This document shows, in pieces, positions 32,534 through 41,176 of a DNA stretch of 64,000 nucleotides. The notes under the pieces were generated by a model. That model worked only from the letters and a program-made list of their open reading frames with translations. It did not search any database and was not told the origin of the DNA. Source of the DNA: Pyxidicoccus parkwaysis (GTDB lineage: Bacteria > Myxococcota > Myxococcia > Myxococcales > Myxococcaceae); NCBI RefSeq assembly GCF_017301735.1, contig NZ_CP071090.1, positions 7,306,001-7,370,000 on the forward strand, written 5' to 3'. The first letter of the stretch is position 1. Every line of letters starts with the position of its first letter. A program made the position numbers and the translations under genes.

Positions 32534-33781
32534 ATGTCCATCAACGTCTATGCCGTGGCCACGCCGTTCGTCATCGTCCTGGCGCTGGCGGAGTTCGCCT
32601 ACTGCGTGGTGCGGCGCAATGGCTACTACAGCTTCCAGGACTCCATCGCGAGCATGGGCACGGCGGTGATGAACCAATGTGTGAATGTAGCGGTGGCCCT
32701 GCTGGTGCTGCCCCTCTTCACGCAGTTGGAGCGGTTCGCACCGTGGCGGCTCGACGTCTCGTCACCGCTGTCGCTGGTGGCGCTCTTCCTGGGCGTCGAC
32801 TTCCTCTTCTACTGGTTCCACCGCTTCGGCCACCGGACGAACATCGGCTGGGCGGCCCACTCGCCGCACCACTCCACCGAGGAGCTCAACTACGCGGTGG
32901 CCCTGCGCGCGAGCGTGACGCAGCGCCTCTTCTCGTTCCTCTTCTACTGGCCGCTGGTGCTGGTGGGCTTCCCGCCGGAGGCGGTGCTGGCGATGGTAGC
33001 CTTCCACCTGGTGCTCCAGTTCATCCCGCACACGCGCGTCATCCCCAAGCTCCCCCGGTGGGTGGAGTCGTGGCTGAACACGCCGTCGCACCACCGCGTG
33101 CACCACGCGCGCAACGACGCGTACATCGACAAGAACTACGCGGGCTTCCTCATCATCTGGGACCGGATGTTCGGCACCTATGAAGAGGAGACCGAGCCGT
33201 GCTCCTACGGCCTCACCACCCCGGCGAACACGTGGGACCCGACGGCCATCAACTTCCAGGCGTGGGCGCGGCTCGTCGGTGACGCCGTCGCCACCAAGAG
33301 CCTGTGGGACCGGCTGCGCATCTGGGTGATGCCCACGGGCTGGCGGCCCGCGGACCTGCCGCCCCGCTCGCTGGGGTACTGGAAGCAGGACGGCGTGGAG
33401 GTGAGGTTCGCCTCGACGGAGCTGCCCGGCGTGCGTGGCTACCTCGTCTTCCAGTTGTTCGCGTCGATGCCCTTCATGCTCCTGGTGAGCCATCATGCCT
33501 CGCCGCTGTCGGGCTGGCAGAAGCTGTGCCTGAGCCTGCTGCTGTGGGCGATGGCCACCGCGTGGAGCGGGATGCTGGAGTCGAAGCGCTGGAGCATGCC
33601 GCTCGAATTCACGCGGGTGCTCGCCATGGGCGGAGCGGTGACGCTGTGGCTGACGTGGGCCAGCGCGCCCCAGACCTGGAGCGCGCTCACCGCGGCCTGG
33701 CTGCTCGTGTCACTGGTGTGGCTGCGGGTGGCGCATGGCAGCGCCTCCCGGCGGGCCCAGGCGCATCACGTCCTGGGCTGA
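32534..33781 (+). CDS. Sterol desaturase / fatty acid hydroxylase superfamily membrane enzyme
   Basis: 415 aa with several hydrophobic segments at both ends. The di-iron histidine clusters are clear: WFHRFGHRTN, AAHSPHHSTEELN and PSHHRVHHARND, the HxxxH/HxxHH set that binds the catalytic iron pair facing the cytoplasm. The enzymes insert oxygen or a double bond into membrane lipids or sterols; the substrate here is unknown. The C-terminal 130 residues add at least three more membrane helices (VFQLFASMPFMLLVSHH, LCLSLLLWAMATAW). The stop lies 7 bp from the convergent neighbour. Confidence 0.9.
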   Translation: MSINVYAVATPFVIVLALAEFAYCVVRRNGYYSFQDSIASMGTAVMNQCVNVAVALLVLPLFTQLERFAPWRLDVSSPLSLVALFLGVDFLFYWFHRFGHRTNIGWAAHSPHHSTEELNYAVALRASVTQRLFSFLFYWPLVLVGFPPEAVLAMVAFHLVLQFIPHTRVIPKLPRWVESWLNTPSHHRVHHARNDAYIDKNYAGFLIIWDRMFGTYEEETEPCSYGLTTPANTWDPTAINFQAWARLVGDAVATKSLWDRLRIWVMPTGWRPADLPPRSLGYWKQDGVEVRFASTELPGVRGYLVFQLFASMPFMLLVSHHASPLSGWQKLCLSLLLWAMATAWSGMLESKRWSMPLEFTRVLAMGGAVTLWLTWASAPQTWSALTAAWLLVSLVWLRVAHGSASRRAQAHHVLG

Positions 33782-33788
33782 GACACCG

Positions 33789-34205
33789 TCAGCTGGCCTT
33801 GCGCTGCCGGTAGGAGTGGCGGTGCTGGGCCACCCAGACGCGGGCCTCTTCGACGGTGGGGAGGAACACCGTGTCGAACATCGTCTTGCCGGTGAAGAGC
33901 AGGGCCAGGGCGATGGCCTTCCCGATGGTGCGCTGCATCAGGTTCGCGCCCACGTAGATGGCGGCGTGGAACCACTCGGAGCGGCCATGCTCGGACAGGT
34001 ACCTGCGTCCGGCCGTGTCCAGCTCCGAGCGGCCAACGTCGACGATGCAGAAGTACTGCCCACGGCGCTCGTAGTTCTCCCGGTAGACCTGCACCGCGAG
34101 CTTCACCTCGTCCATGGAGATGGGACCATTGAAGGTCGCCACCAGGGTGTCGGGTGGCTCGAAATGGGCGTGGTGCGTACCAAACCTCACCTCTTCCTGA
34201 TGCAT
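33789..34205 (-). CDS. STAS/SpoIIAA-like small protein
   Basis: 138 aa, soluble. It has the strand-helix alternation of STAS or SpoIIAA-like domains: VATFNGPISMDEVKLAVQVY, YFCIVDVGRSELDTAGRRYL, then WFHAAIYVGANLMQRTIGKA and VFLPTVEEARVWVAQH. Many myxobacterial proteins of this size serve as partners in signalling; no phosphoserine site can be assigned. GGGGGGAC lies upstream of the ATG. The preceding 146 bp (34206-34351) hold its promoter and the end of the SDR unit. Confidence 0.7.
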   Translation of the reverse strand: MHQEEVRFGTHHAHFEPPDTLVATFNGPISMDEVKLAVQVYRENYERRGQYFCIVDVGRSELDTAGRRYLSEHGRSEWFHAAIYVGANLMQRTIGKAIALALLFTGKTMFDTVFLPTVEEARVWVAQHRHSYRQRKAS

Positions 34206-34351
34206 GTCGTCCCCCCGGCGTCGGCAATCACGGGCGTGGACGACGCCCGTCTCCCACTCACGACGCGGTCCCCACCGGCTTGTTACCGGGAGGGGAATTT
34301 CGGGTGTGTTGTCTTCACGACATGCACAGCCCTGGGACGGCGAAGCAGCCC

Positions 34352-35116
34352 TCAGGTCCGGGTGATGGACAGGCCGCCGTCCACCAGCGTCGCCGTGCCG
34401 GTGACGAAGGAGGCGTCATCGGAGGCCAGGAAGAGCACCGCGCGCGCCAGCTCCTCGGGAGCGCCCACCCGCTTGAGCGCGTGCAGCCCGGTGACGAACG
34501 CCTTCGCCTCGGGCGTGGCGTTCACCTCGTTGTACATCGGCGTCTCGACGGCGCCCGGCAACACCGCGTTCACCCTCACGCCTCGCGGTCCGTACTCGGC
34601 GGCCAGCGCCTGCGTCAGTCCGATGAGCCCGGACTTGCTGGCGGAGTATGCGGCCGTGCCCGGGAAGGCGACGGTGTAGCCGACGAAGGTCGACGTGAAG
34701 ATGATGGAGCCGGAGCCCTGCTTCAGCATCGGCCCGAGCTGGTGCTTGGCGCCGAGGAAGGCGGCCGTCAGGTTCACCGCCAGCGCGTCGCTGAAGCCCT
34801 TCTCGGAGACCTCGGTGCTCGGTCCGCCCTCTCCGTGGATGCCCGCGTTGTTGAAGGCGATGTCCAGCTTGCCGAATCGGTCCACCGCGAGCGCCACGAG
34901 CGCGCGGGCGTAGTCCTCGGAGCGGACGTCGCCGGCCAGCGCGACGGCCTCGCCTCCGGCCGCGGCAATCTCCGCGACCAGCTTGTCCAACTCCTCCTTC
35001 CGCCGCGCGCCGACCACCACCTTCGCGCCCTCGGCGGCGAACAGCTTCGCCGTGGCCCTCCCGATTCCCGCGCTCGCTCCCGTGATGATTGCGACCTTCC
35101 CATTCAACCGAGCCAT
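34352..35116 (-). CDS. SDR family oxidoreductase
   Basis: 254 aa classical short-chain dehydrogenase. NAD(P)-binding TGASAGIG at residues 12-19, with Arg38-Arg39 after strand 2 suggesting NADP preference; NNAG at 89-92; catalytic Ser142, Tyr157 and Lys161 (TAAYSASKSG); and the C-terminal signature GTATLVDGGLS. The substrate is unknown. It is divergent from a LysR gene 131 bp away with a clear LysR-type operator in between, so it is very likely the regulated target. Confidence 0.92.
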   Translation of the reverse strand: MARLNGKVAIITGASAGIGRATAKLFAAEGAKVVVGARRKEELDKLVAEIAAAGGEAVALAGDVRSEDYARALVALAVDRFGKLDIAFNNAGIHGEGGPSTEVSEKGFSDALAVNLTAAFLGAKHQLGPMLKQGSGSIIFTSTFVGYTVAFPGTAAYSASKSGLIGLTQALAAEYGPRGVRVNAVLPGAVETPMYNEVNATPEAKAFVTGLHALKRVGAPEELARAVLFLASDDASFVTGTATLVDGGLSITRT

Positions 35117-35214
35117 ACGCCGTCTCCCTGCGAGGCCCGCGGCGAGATGCCGTGGCCGATGGGAGAGATGTATGCCTCAGCACCTCTTGGAGAAAGGCAC
35201 GGAAGCTGGTTTGG

Positions 35215-35235
35215 TCATTCAGCTTTCCTGAATGA
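35215..35235. promoter_or_regulatory. LysR-type operator between the SDR and LysR genes
   Basis: TCATTCAG (35215-35222) and CTGAATGA (35228-35235) form perfect 8-bp arms around CTTTC. The site contains the canonical T-N11-A core (T at 35219, A at 35231). It ends 12 bp before the LysR start, fitting autoregulation and control of the divergent SDR gene. Confidence 0.65.
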
Positions 35236-35247
35236 TGGAGCCGATTC

Positions 35248-36168
35248 ATGGACCGTCTGCGTGCCTTCGAAGTCTTCGTCACAGTGGTCCAGCGCGGCAG
35301 CTTCGTCCGCGCCGCGGATGCGCTGAACACGTCCGCCGCCAACGTCACCCGCTACGTCAACGAACTGGAGCGACATCTCGGCACCCGCCTGCTCCAGCGC
35401 ACGTCGCGCCGGCTGTCCCTCACCGAGAGCGGCGAGGCCCTGCACGAGCGAGCACGCACCCTCCTCGACGACGTGGCCGAGGCCGAGGCACTGGCCTCCG
35501 CGAGCACCGTGCAGGCGCGCGGGCGGCTGCGCGTCAACGCGCCGTTGAGCTTCGGCATCCTCCACCTCGCCCCGCTCTGGCCGCGCTTCATGGCCCTTCA
35601 TCCCGAGGTGGAGTTGGAGGTGTCTCTTTCAGACCGGGTCGTCGACCTCGTCGAGGAGGGCTATGACCTCGCCATCCGCATCTCGCGCGGAGGTGCCGCC
35701 GCGAGCCAGGTCACGCGCCGGCTCTCCACTTCGCGCAACGTGGTCTGCGCCGCGCCGGCCTATCTGAAGCGCCATGGCAGGCCTGGACGGCTGGAGGACC
35801 TCGACAGGCATGTCTGCGTTTCCTACAGCAACTCCTCGATGGCGGAGGAGTGGCCGCTCAGCGATGCGGCGGGCACCACGCGCGTCGTCCGAATGCGCAG
35901 CGTGATGCAGGCCAACAACGGCGACACCGTGCGTGCCGCGGGGCTGGCCGGACTCGGGCTCATCTGGCAGCCCACCTTCCTGATTGGCGAGGACCTCCGT
36001 GCGGGCCGCCTCGTCCGCGTGCTGCCGGAGTGGTCGCTCCCGGACATCGACATCCTCGCCGTCTATCCCAGCCGCCGGCATCTCAGCGCCAAGGTGCGCC
36101 TGATGATTGATTTCCTCGCCGAGCAGTTCCGGGGCACGCCCTCCTGGGAACGGGCGCTGCGTGAATGA
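35248..36168 (+). CDS. LysR family transcriptional regulator of the divergent SDR gene
   Basis: 306 aa. HTH at residues 5-65 (FEVFVTVVQRGSFVRAADAL, TSRRLSLTESGEALHERART). The effector-binding domain starts near residue 93 (RLRVNAPLSFGILHLAPLWP) and includes the typical LSDRVVDLVEEGYDLAIRI. GGAG precedes the ATG. The inverted repeat just upstream is its probable binding site. Confidence 0.92.
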   Translation: MDRLRAFEVFVTVVQRGSFVRAADALNTSAANVTRYVNELERHLGTRLLQRTSRRLSLTESGEALHERARTLLDDVAEAEALASASTVQARGRLRVNAPLSFGILHLAPLWPRFMALHPEVELEVSLSDRVVDLVEEGYDLAIRISRGGAAASQVTRRLSTSRNVVCAAPAYLKRHGRPGRLEDLDRHVCVSYSNSSMAEEWPLSDAAGTTRVVRMRSVMQANNGDTVRAAGLAGLGLIWQPTFLIGEDLRAGRLVRVLPEWSLPDIDILAVYPSRRHLSAKVRLMIDFLAEQFRGTPSWERALRE

Positions 36169-36353
36169 AATGAAGGCAGACATCGCTATCGTGCCGTGCT
36201 AATGCCTGCCCCGGTTCCGCCGTGACAGGCGTGGCGTGCTGTGGATTCCCGGTCACGAAGACGCCCAGCTCTCCATTCAAAGCCATGCCTGATGACCGGA
36301 ACGCCGGCTTCATTCGCGCCGGCCCATATGACTCACATCACTCGGAGCAGAAC

Positions 36354-39110
36354 TTGAGCAGACGCCGTGCCTTGCCATTCTTGTTGGGACTTCTCGTCGC
36401 ACTCCCCGTCACCAGTCAGGCTCAGTCCGATGACTGGGAAACGCTCATCACTCCGGCGACGTTCCATCATGGGCGCTATGATCCGGACGCGTCCACGCCT
36501 GCACTCACGGGGGTCTACGTCGCGCCCTATTCCATCAATACGGGCGAAATCCCCAGTATCTACGTCCAGAGCCCCGATTCCTTCCGGCTGCGCATCTACA
36601 GACTTGGCTGGTACGGCGGCGCTGGCGCACAGGTCGTCTTCGACTCGTCGTCAACGCTCTACCTGCCTATTTCCCAGCCTCGATGCGGCATCGAAACGCC
36701 CTCGAGCGTCACCGGGTACCAGGCCCTCCGGCAACAGGAGACGGACCATGGTCTGGTGGAGTGCGCGTGGACCAATCCCGTGCGGCCTGCCGTGTCCGCG
36801 CTCGCCTCCGGCTTGTACTTCGTGAGGATCACCCCCATCAACGTCGCCCCCATCTCCAATCCACCCGAGGCGCCCGAGGAGAGCCTCGCGACGTTCGTCG
36901 TCCGCAACGACGCGTCCACGGAACGTCTCGTCATCGTCAACCCGACGACGCACGAGGTCTACAACCCCTGGGGAGAGACGCTGTACGACACCGACACCTC
37001 CGACGCTGCCTGGACCTGCGACGCGTCGGACAAGTGCCCCAGGCGCGGCATGTACTCGAAGCCGAGGGTCTCCAAGGTCTCCATGGCGCGCCCGTCGTGG
37101 AACATCCCGACCCATTTCAAGACGGACGTCCCGTTGCTCCGCTACCTGGAGAAGAACAACCTGCCGTACTCGATGGCCACGGACTACGACGTCTCGCGCT
37201 TCCCGACCCTCCTGAGCGCCCGGCGCTCCGTCGTCATCTCCGGCCACGGCGAATACTGGGACATGACGACGCGCAACAGGCTGGATGCGTTCGTCGCGGG
37301 GGGCGGCAATCTCATCGCGATGGCCGGAAACACCGGGTACTGGCAGATCCGCTATGAGGCCTCCACGACGGGCAACCCGGGCCCCATCATCGTGGGCTAC
37401 AAGGACAGCGCCACGAACACGACGGACCTGACGCCTGGCTGCCGAAGCCAAATCACCGTCCCTGCCTCGGCGGCGAACTGTTCCGACCCGCTCCTCTCGG
37501 TCACGCCCCAGCTCACGACGACCTTCTTCCGGGCACCTCCCGTGAACAAGCCGGAGCAGGAATTGCTGGGCGTCCAGTACCCCATTGACCCCGCGGGCAA
37601 CACCTTCGAGCTTCCGCTCACCTTCTTCACGAACACCGTCGCCGCCCGCCCAAGCCTCGGGAGTGGCATCACCGCGGCGGGAGACGTGGTCATCGGTCCC
37701 GTGGATCCCTCGGCGCCGACCACCCGTGTAGGCAATCTCGGTTGGGAGGCGGATTCCATCCATCCCAACCTGCTGTTCCGGATGAACCCCTCGGCCTGCC
37801 TGCTGCCGCTGGGACAGGGGCGTTTCTCCGATGCGCCGAAGTGGGCCACGGAGAACCCCACGCCCTACGGCAATGAAATCACGCACCTCGTGCTTTACCG
37901 CCCCACGGCGACCAGTGGTCACGTCGTCGCGGGCATGAGCATGCTCTGGAGCTGGGGCCTGGATGACTGGTCGACGATGCGCGGCCTGGGCGGCCCCTTC
38001 GTCCCGCGGGTCGACTCGCAGCTGCAACAGTTCACCCGCAACCTGCTGGTGTCGAGCGATGGCGCCGGGTTTGGCACGGATTGCGACCGCGCCATCGACT
38101 TCGACGTCTACTTCGGCGATGCCTTCACGGACACGAAGCCGGATGGCACGACGCTGTCCGGGGATGATGGCAGCCCCGTGGAGATGATCATCAAGGAGCG
38201 CGACTACCCGGGCCGCTGGGGGAGCGTGGCCATCGAGAAGCAGTCGGGTACCGTGAAGCTGGTTCCCGGCTTCAGGGAGGTCGCCAAGCTGACGGACTGG
38301 GCCGTCGCCAGTGATGCCTACCACCTGTTCCTGGTGGACGTGGACAACGACGGGAAGAAGGACCTCGTGGCGCAGAGCCGCGTCAATGGTGAGTGGTACG
38401 TCGCCAAGAGTGACGGAACGCGCTTCGTTCCGAGCAGCGCGCCCTGGCTTGCCGCAAGTGCCGCATGGGCTGTCGGCAGTGCGTATGACGTCTTTGCCGC
38501 GGACCTGAACGCGGATGGAAAGGCCGACCTGGTAGCCAAGGAGCGAAACGCTCCAGGCGCCTGGTACGTGGCCATCAATGATGGGAGTCACTTCGTCCCC
38601 GCGACGACGGCCTGGCGCACGAACTGGGCCGTGGTCAGCAGCGCGTATGACCTCTTCGTCGCGGACGTGAATGGCGACGACCGGGCGGACCTCATTGCCA
38701 AGGAGAGGAGCGCCCCCGGCAACTGGTACGTCGCGCGCAACACGGGAATAGACTTCGAGCCCCAGCCCACCGCGCTTTCGGGCTGGGCGGTCAACAGCGC
38801 CGACCATGACCTCTTCGTGGCGGACGTGAACGGAGACGGCCAGGCAGACCTCGTCGCGAAGGAACGGACCGGCGACAAGGTCTGGAGGGTGGCCCTCAGC
38901 ACCGGACTGGCTTTCCAAGCCCAGACGACTCCCTGGCGCACGGACTGGGCGGTGGAGAGCAGCGCCTACCGCCTTTTTGTCGCGGACGTGGACGGGGACG
39001 GCAAGGCAGACCTCGTCGCCCGCGAGCGCAACTCTCCGGGCATCTGGTATGTCGCCTTGAGCAACGGCACATCGTTCGTGGCGCAGGTCCCGAGGTTCGA
39101 CGCGCGCTGA
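36354..39110 (+). CDS. Exported protein: N,N-dimethylformamidase beta-like domain plus five FG-GAP/VCBS repeats
   Basis: 918 aa from a TTG. This start is preferred over ATG 36285 because a GGAG site lies 7 nt upstream and it opens directly on a signal peptide (SRRRALPFLLGLLVALPVTS, then Q-A-Q). Residues about 30-620 resemble the large subunit of N,N-dimethylformamidase: IYRLGWYGGAGAQVVFDSSS, THEVYNPWGETLYDTDTSD, VVISGHGEYWDMTTRNRLDA and GGGNLIAMAGNTGYWQIRYE. The C-terminal part is five repeats of about 50 residues, each W-A-V-x-S then a calcium-loop-like core (VDVDNDGKKDLVA, ADLNADGKADLVA, ADVNGDGQADLVA). The repeats suggest a beta-propeller or adhesive module on the cell surface. Activity on amides is only inferred. 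Confidence 0.85.
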   Translation: MSRRRALPFLLGLLVALPVTSQAQSDDWETLITPATFHHGRYDPDASTPALTGVYVAPYSINTGEIPSIYVQSPDSFRLRIYRLGWYGGAGAQVVFDSSSTLYLPISQPRCGIETPSSVTGYQALRQQETDHGLVECAWTNPVRPAVSALASGLYFVRITPINVAPISNPPEAPEESLATFVVRNDASTERLVIVNPTTHEVYNPWGETLYDTDTSDAAWTCDASDKCPRRGMYSKPRVSKVSMARPSWNIPTHFKTDVPLLRYLEKNNLPYSMATDYDVSRFPTLLSARRSVVISGHGEYWDMTTRNRLDAFVAGGGNLIAMAGNTGYWQIRYEASTTGNPGPIIVGYKDSATNTTDLTPGCRSQITVPASAANCSDPLLSVTPQLTTTFFRAPPVNKPEQELLGVQYPIDPAGNTFELPLTFFTNTVAARPSLGSGITAAGDVVIGPVDPSAPTTRVGNLGWEADSIHPNLLFRMNPSACLLPLGQGRFSDAPKWATENPTPYGNEITHLVLYRPTATSGHVVAGMSMLWSWGLDDWSTMRGLGGPFVPRVDSQLQQFTRNLLVSSDGAGFGTDCDRAIDFDVYFGDAFTDTKPDGTTLSGDDGSPVEMIIKERDYPGRWGSVAIEKQSGTVKLVPGFREVAKLTDWAVASDAYHLFLVDVDNDGKKDLVAQSRVNGEWYVAKSDGTRFVPSSAPWLAASAAWAVGSAYDVFAADLNADGKADLVAKERNAPGAWYVAINDGSHFVPATTAWRTNWAVVSSAYDLFVADVNGDDRADLIAKERSAPGNWYVARNTGIDFEPQPTALSGWAVNSADHDLFVADVNGDGQADLVAKERTGDKVWRVALSTGLAFQAQTTPWRTDWAVESSAYRLFVADVDGDGKADLVARERNSPGIWYVALSNGTSFVAQVPRFDAR

Positions 39111-39127
39111 GTTGTTTGTGACGGTGA

Positions 39128-39163
39128 GTACCCGCTCGCGGCAGCAGCGCCGCGAGCGGGTAC
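39128..39163. terminator. Bidirectional terminator with 14-bp stem
   Basis: GTACCCGCTCGCGG (39128-39141) pairs perfectly with CCGCGAGCGGGTAC (39150-39163) over an 8-nt loop, between the convergent FG-GAP and glycine-rich protein genes. Confidence 0.75.
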
Positions 39164-39223
39164 GGAGCAAGCGAGAGCCTTCTCTCGGTGCCGACTGCCA
39201 GACCGGACGGGGATGCCGCCTCG

Positions 39224-40876
39224 TCAGACCGGCTGGCGGTAGTCGATGACGACCACTCCGTTGCCGGTGCCCTGGTCCGCCTGATTGAAGGGGCTGCTGC
39301 CCGCGTTGTACGAGCCGCCGCCTCCACCACCGCCGCAGTTGCTCGAGGCACCGCCCGCGCCACCGCCGCTGTAGCCACCCGCTCCACCAGCCGCGCCGGC
39401 CGCGCCACCACCGCCGCCGAAGCCACCGTTGCCGTTGAGCGTGCCTCCGCCGCCCGCGCCGCCCGAGCTGATGGCGGTACCACCGCCACCACCACCCGAG
39501 CCAGCACCACCAGCCCCCGTGCCGCCCGACTGCGTCAGGCCCGCACCGCCACCACCACCGCCGTGGAAGCCGGCCGCACCACCAGAGCCACCGCCTCCGT
39601 TGCTGCCACCGCTCGCGCCGGGGCTGCCATTGCCCGCGTTACCCGCGGAGCCCAACGCGGCGCCCGAACCATTGAAGCCATTGCAGCCCGCACCTCCGCC
39701 ACCGCCCGCCGCCACCATCAGCGCCGAGCCAGACGCGGCGCCCGTGCCACGCCACACGAAGGTGCCGCCACCACCGCCACCGTTGGTGCCATCCGCACCA
39801 CGGCCGCCCACCAGGAGCGACAACTGGTCACCCGGCGTCACGCTGAAGGTGCCCTGGAGCGAAGCACCCAGGCCCGCCGTGGAGTTGTTGAACGCATTGC
39901 CGCCGCGCGCGCCCACCGCCCTGACGGTCACCGAAGTCACGTTCGCCGGCACGGTGAAGGTCTGCACGCCACCCGTGTAGTTGTACGTCGCGGTGACGGG
40001 AATGGTCGGAACCCAGGACAGCACGACCTGCCCGTTGCCGGCGCCCTGGTCCGCCTGGTTGAAGGGGCTGCTGCCCGCGTTGTACGAGCCGCCGCCTCCA
40101 CCACCGCCGCAGTTGCTCGAGGCACCGCCAGCGCCACCACCGCTGTAGCCACCCGCTCCACCGGCCGCGCCGGCCGCGCCACCACCGCCGCCGAAGCCAC
40201 CGTTGCCGTTGAGCGTGCCGCCACCACCCGCGCCACCCGCGCTGATGGCGGTACCACCGCCACCACCGCCCGAGCCTGCGCCACCCGCCCCCGTGCCTCC
40301 CGACTGCGTCAGGCCCGCACCGCCACCACCACCGCCGTGGAAGCCGGCCGCACCACCAGAGCTACCGCCTCCGTTGCTGCCACCGCTCGCGCCGGGGCTG
40401 CCATTACCGGCGTTACCGCTGGTGCCCAACGCGGCGCCCGAACCATTGAAGCCATTGCAGCCCGCGCCACCGCCGCCGCCCGCCGCCACCATCAGCGCCG
40501 AGCCGGACGCGGCGCCCGTGCCACGCCACACGAAGGTGCCACCGCCACCACCGCCGTTGGTGCCGTCCGCACCACGGCCACCCACCAGGATCGTCAGTTG
40601 ATCCCCAGCCGTGACGCTGAAGGTGCCCTGGAGCGAAGCCCCGAGGCCCGCATTGGAGTTGTTGTACGCATTGCCACCGCGCGACCCCACCGCCTTGACG
40701 GTCACCGCCGTCACATTCGCGGGCACGGTGAAGGTCTGCAGGCCACCCGTGAAGTTGTAGGTCTGCGTTTGCGGCGTCTGCCCGTAGGCGGGACCCCACA
40801 TCAAGCCCGCTGCGAGCGCCGTTGATACAGCGAGAAATCTCGATACACCGAGCACATCAGGACGAGCGTTCCTCAT
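39224..40876 (-). CDS. Exported glycine-rich protein made of two near-identical halves
   Basis: 550 aa. Signal peptide (FLAVSTALAAGLMWGPAYG, cleavage near residue 33). The mature part is two copies of a 258-residue unit. Each unit begins with a beta-sandwich-like segment (TYNFTGGLQTFTVPANVTAV in one, TYNYTGGVQTFTVPANVTSV in the other), followed by LQGTFSVTAGDQLTILVGGR and a very long Gly/Ala/Ser/Asn-rich stretch with a few conserved landmarks (TFVWRGTG, CNGFNGSG, SYNAGSSPFNQADQGAGNG). This resembles bacterial Gly-rich surface proteins with an N-terminal lectin-like fold. No catalytic residues. AAAGGTCG precedes the ATG. The long glycine tracts make the region prone to slippage and assembly error. 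Confidence 0.85.
   Translation of the reverse strand: MRNARPDVLGVSRFLAVSTALAAGLMWGPAYGQTPQTQTYNFTGGLQTFTVPANVTAVTVKAVGSRGGNAYNNSNAGLGASLQGTFSVTAGDQLTILVGGRGADGTNGGGGGGTFVWRGTGAASGSALMVAAGGGGGAGCNGFNGSGAALGTSGNAGNGSPGASGGSNGGGSSGGAAGFHGGGGGGAGLTQSGGTGAGGAGSGGGGGGTAISAGGAGGGGTLNGNGGFGGGGGAAGAAGGAGGYSGGGAGGASSNCGGGGGGGSYNAGSSPFNQADQGAGNGQVVLSWVPTIPVTATYNYTGGVQTFTVPANVTSVTVRAVGARGGNAFNNSTAGLGASLQGTFSVTPGDQLSLLVGGRGADGTNGGGGGGTFVWRGTGAASGSALMVAAGGGGGAGCNGFNGSGAALGSAGNAGNGSPGASGGSNGGGGSGGAAGFHGGGGGGAGLTQSGGTGAGGAGSGGGGGGTAISSGGAGGGGTLNGNGGFGGGGGAAGAAGGAGGYSGGGAGGASSNCGGGGGGGSYNAGSSPFNQADQGTGNGVVVIDYRQPV
39271..39983 (-). repeat. Copy A of the 774-bp-period internal duplication (C-terminal half of the Gly-rich protein)
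   Basis: Aligns without gaps to 40045-40757 at an offset of exactly 774 bp (258 codons). Long identical blocks occur, for example around 39294-39350 versus 40068-40124, so the duplication is recent or kept alike by gene conversion. Confidence 0.85.
40045..40757 (-). repeat. Copy B of the 774-bp-period internal duplication (N-terminal half of the Gly-rich protein)
   Basis: Partner of 39271-39983. The differences are mostly synonymous third positions plus a few substitutions such as TSGNAGNG versus SAGNAGNG. Confidence 0.85.
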
Positions 40877-41176
40877 CGCGACCTTTCTTGGGTGCGTTGC
40901 TGGCGTGGCCGGGGTTGGCCACCGCGCAGCCGCCTGAGCAAACGGCACGCCATTCCGCCCCAGCGGGCACGCACACCGCGTGCGAGTCGGAATTGGCCCT
41001 CGTTCCCGGAAGGCTGCGTCTCAACGGGAAACACGTGCGTCTCAACAGGAAGCAACCGTGTTGCGACATGAATCACTGCGAGCGCTCGCGATGTGACGCA
41101 ACGCAAGATGGTCGCAGCCGATACGAGTGCTCCTGCCCCAGCACGGCAGCTCCGAGGCAGGAGCACTCTGGTTACA
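40877..41176. other. 300-bp gap: promoter of the Gly-rich gene and terminator of the protease gene
   Basis: No gene is supported. The left part should hold the promoter of the minus-strand Gly-rich gene. CGTGCGTCTCAACAGGAAGC near 41034 partly repeats the preceding GCGTCTCAACGGGAAACACG, a short local duplication. The right end carries the hairpin at 41126-41167. Confidence 0.4.
41126..41167 (-). terminator. Hairpin after the papain-like protease gene
   Basis: AGTGCTCCTGCC (41126-41137) pairs perfectly with GGCAGGAGCACT (41156-41167) over an 18-nt loop, 9 bp beyond the stop codon of the minus-strand gene. No U-tract. Confidence 0.55.

Noticed and set aside
36651..39170. 839-codon open frame on the minus strand
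   Set aside because: Antisense to the FG-GAP protein; its apparent internal repeats mirror the repeats of the real gene.
39294..40400. Possible CRISPR-like or simple-sequence array of GCC/ACC units
   Set aside because: The repetition is the codon pattern of long glycine runs in an open reading frame with signal peptide; there are no unique spacers between fixed-length repeats.
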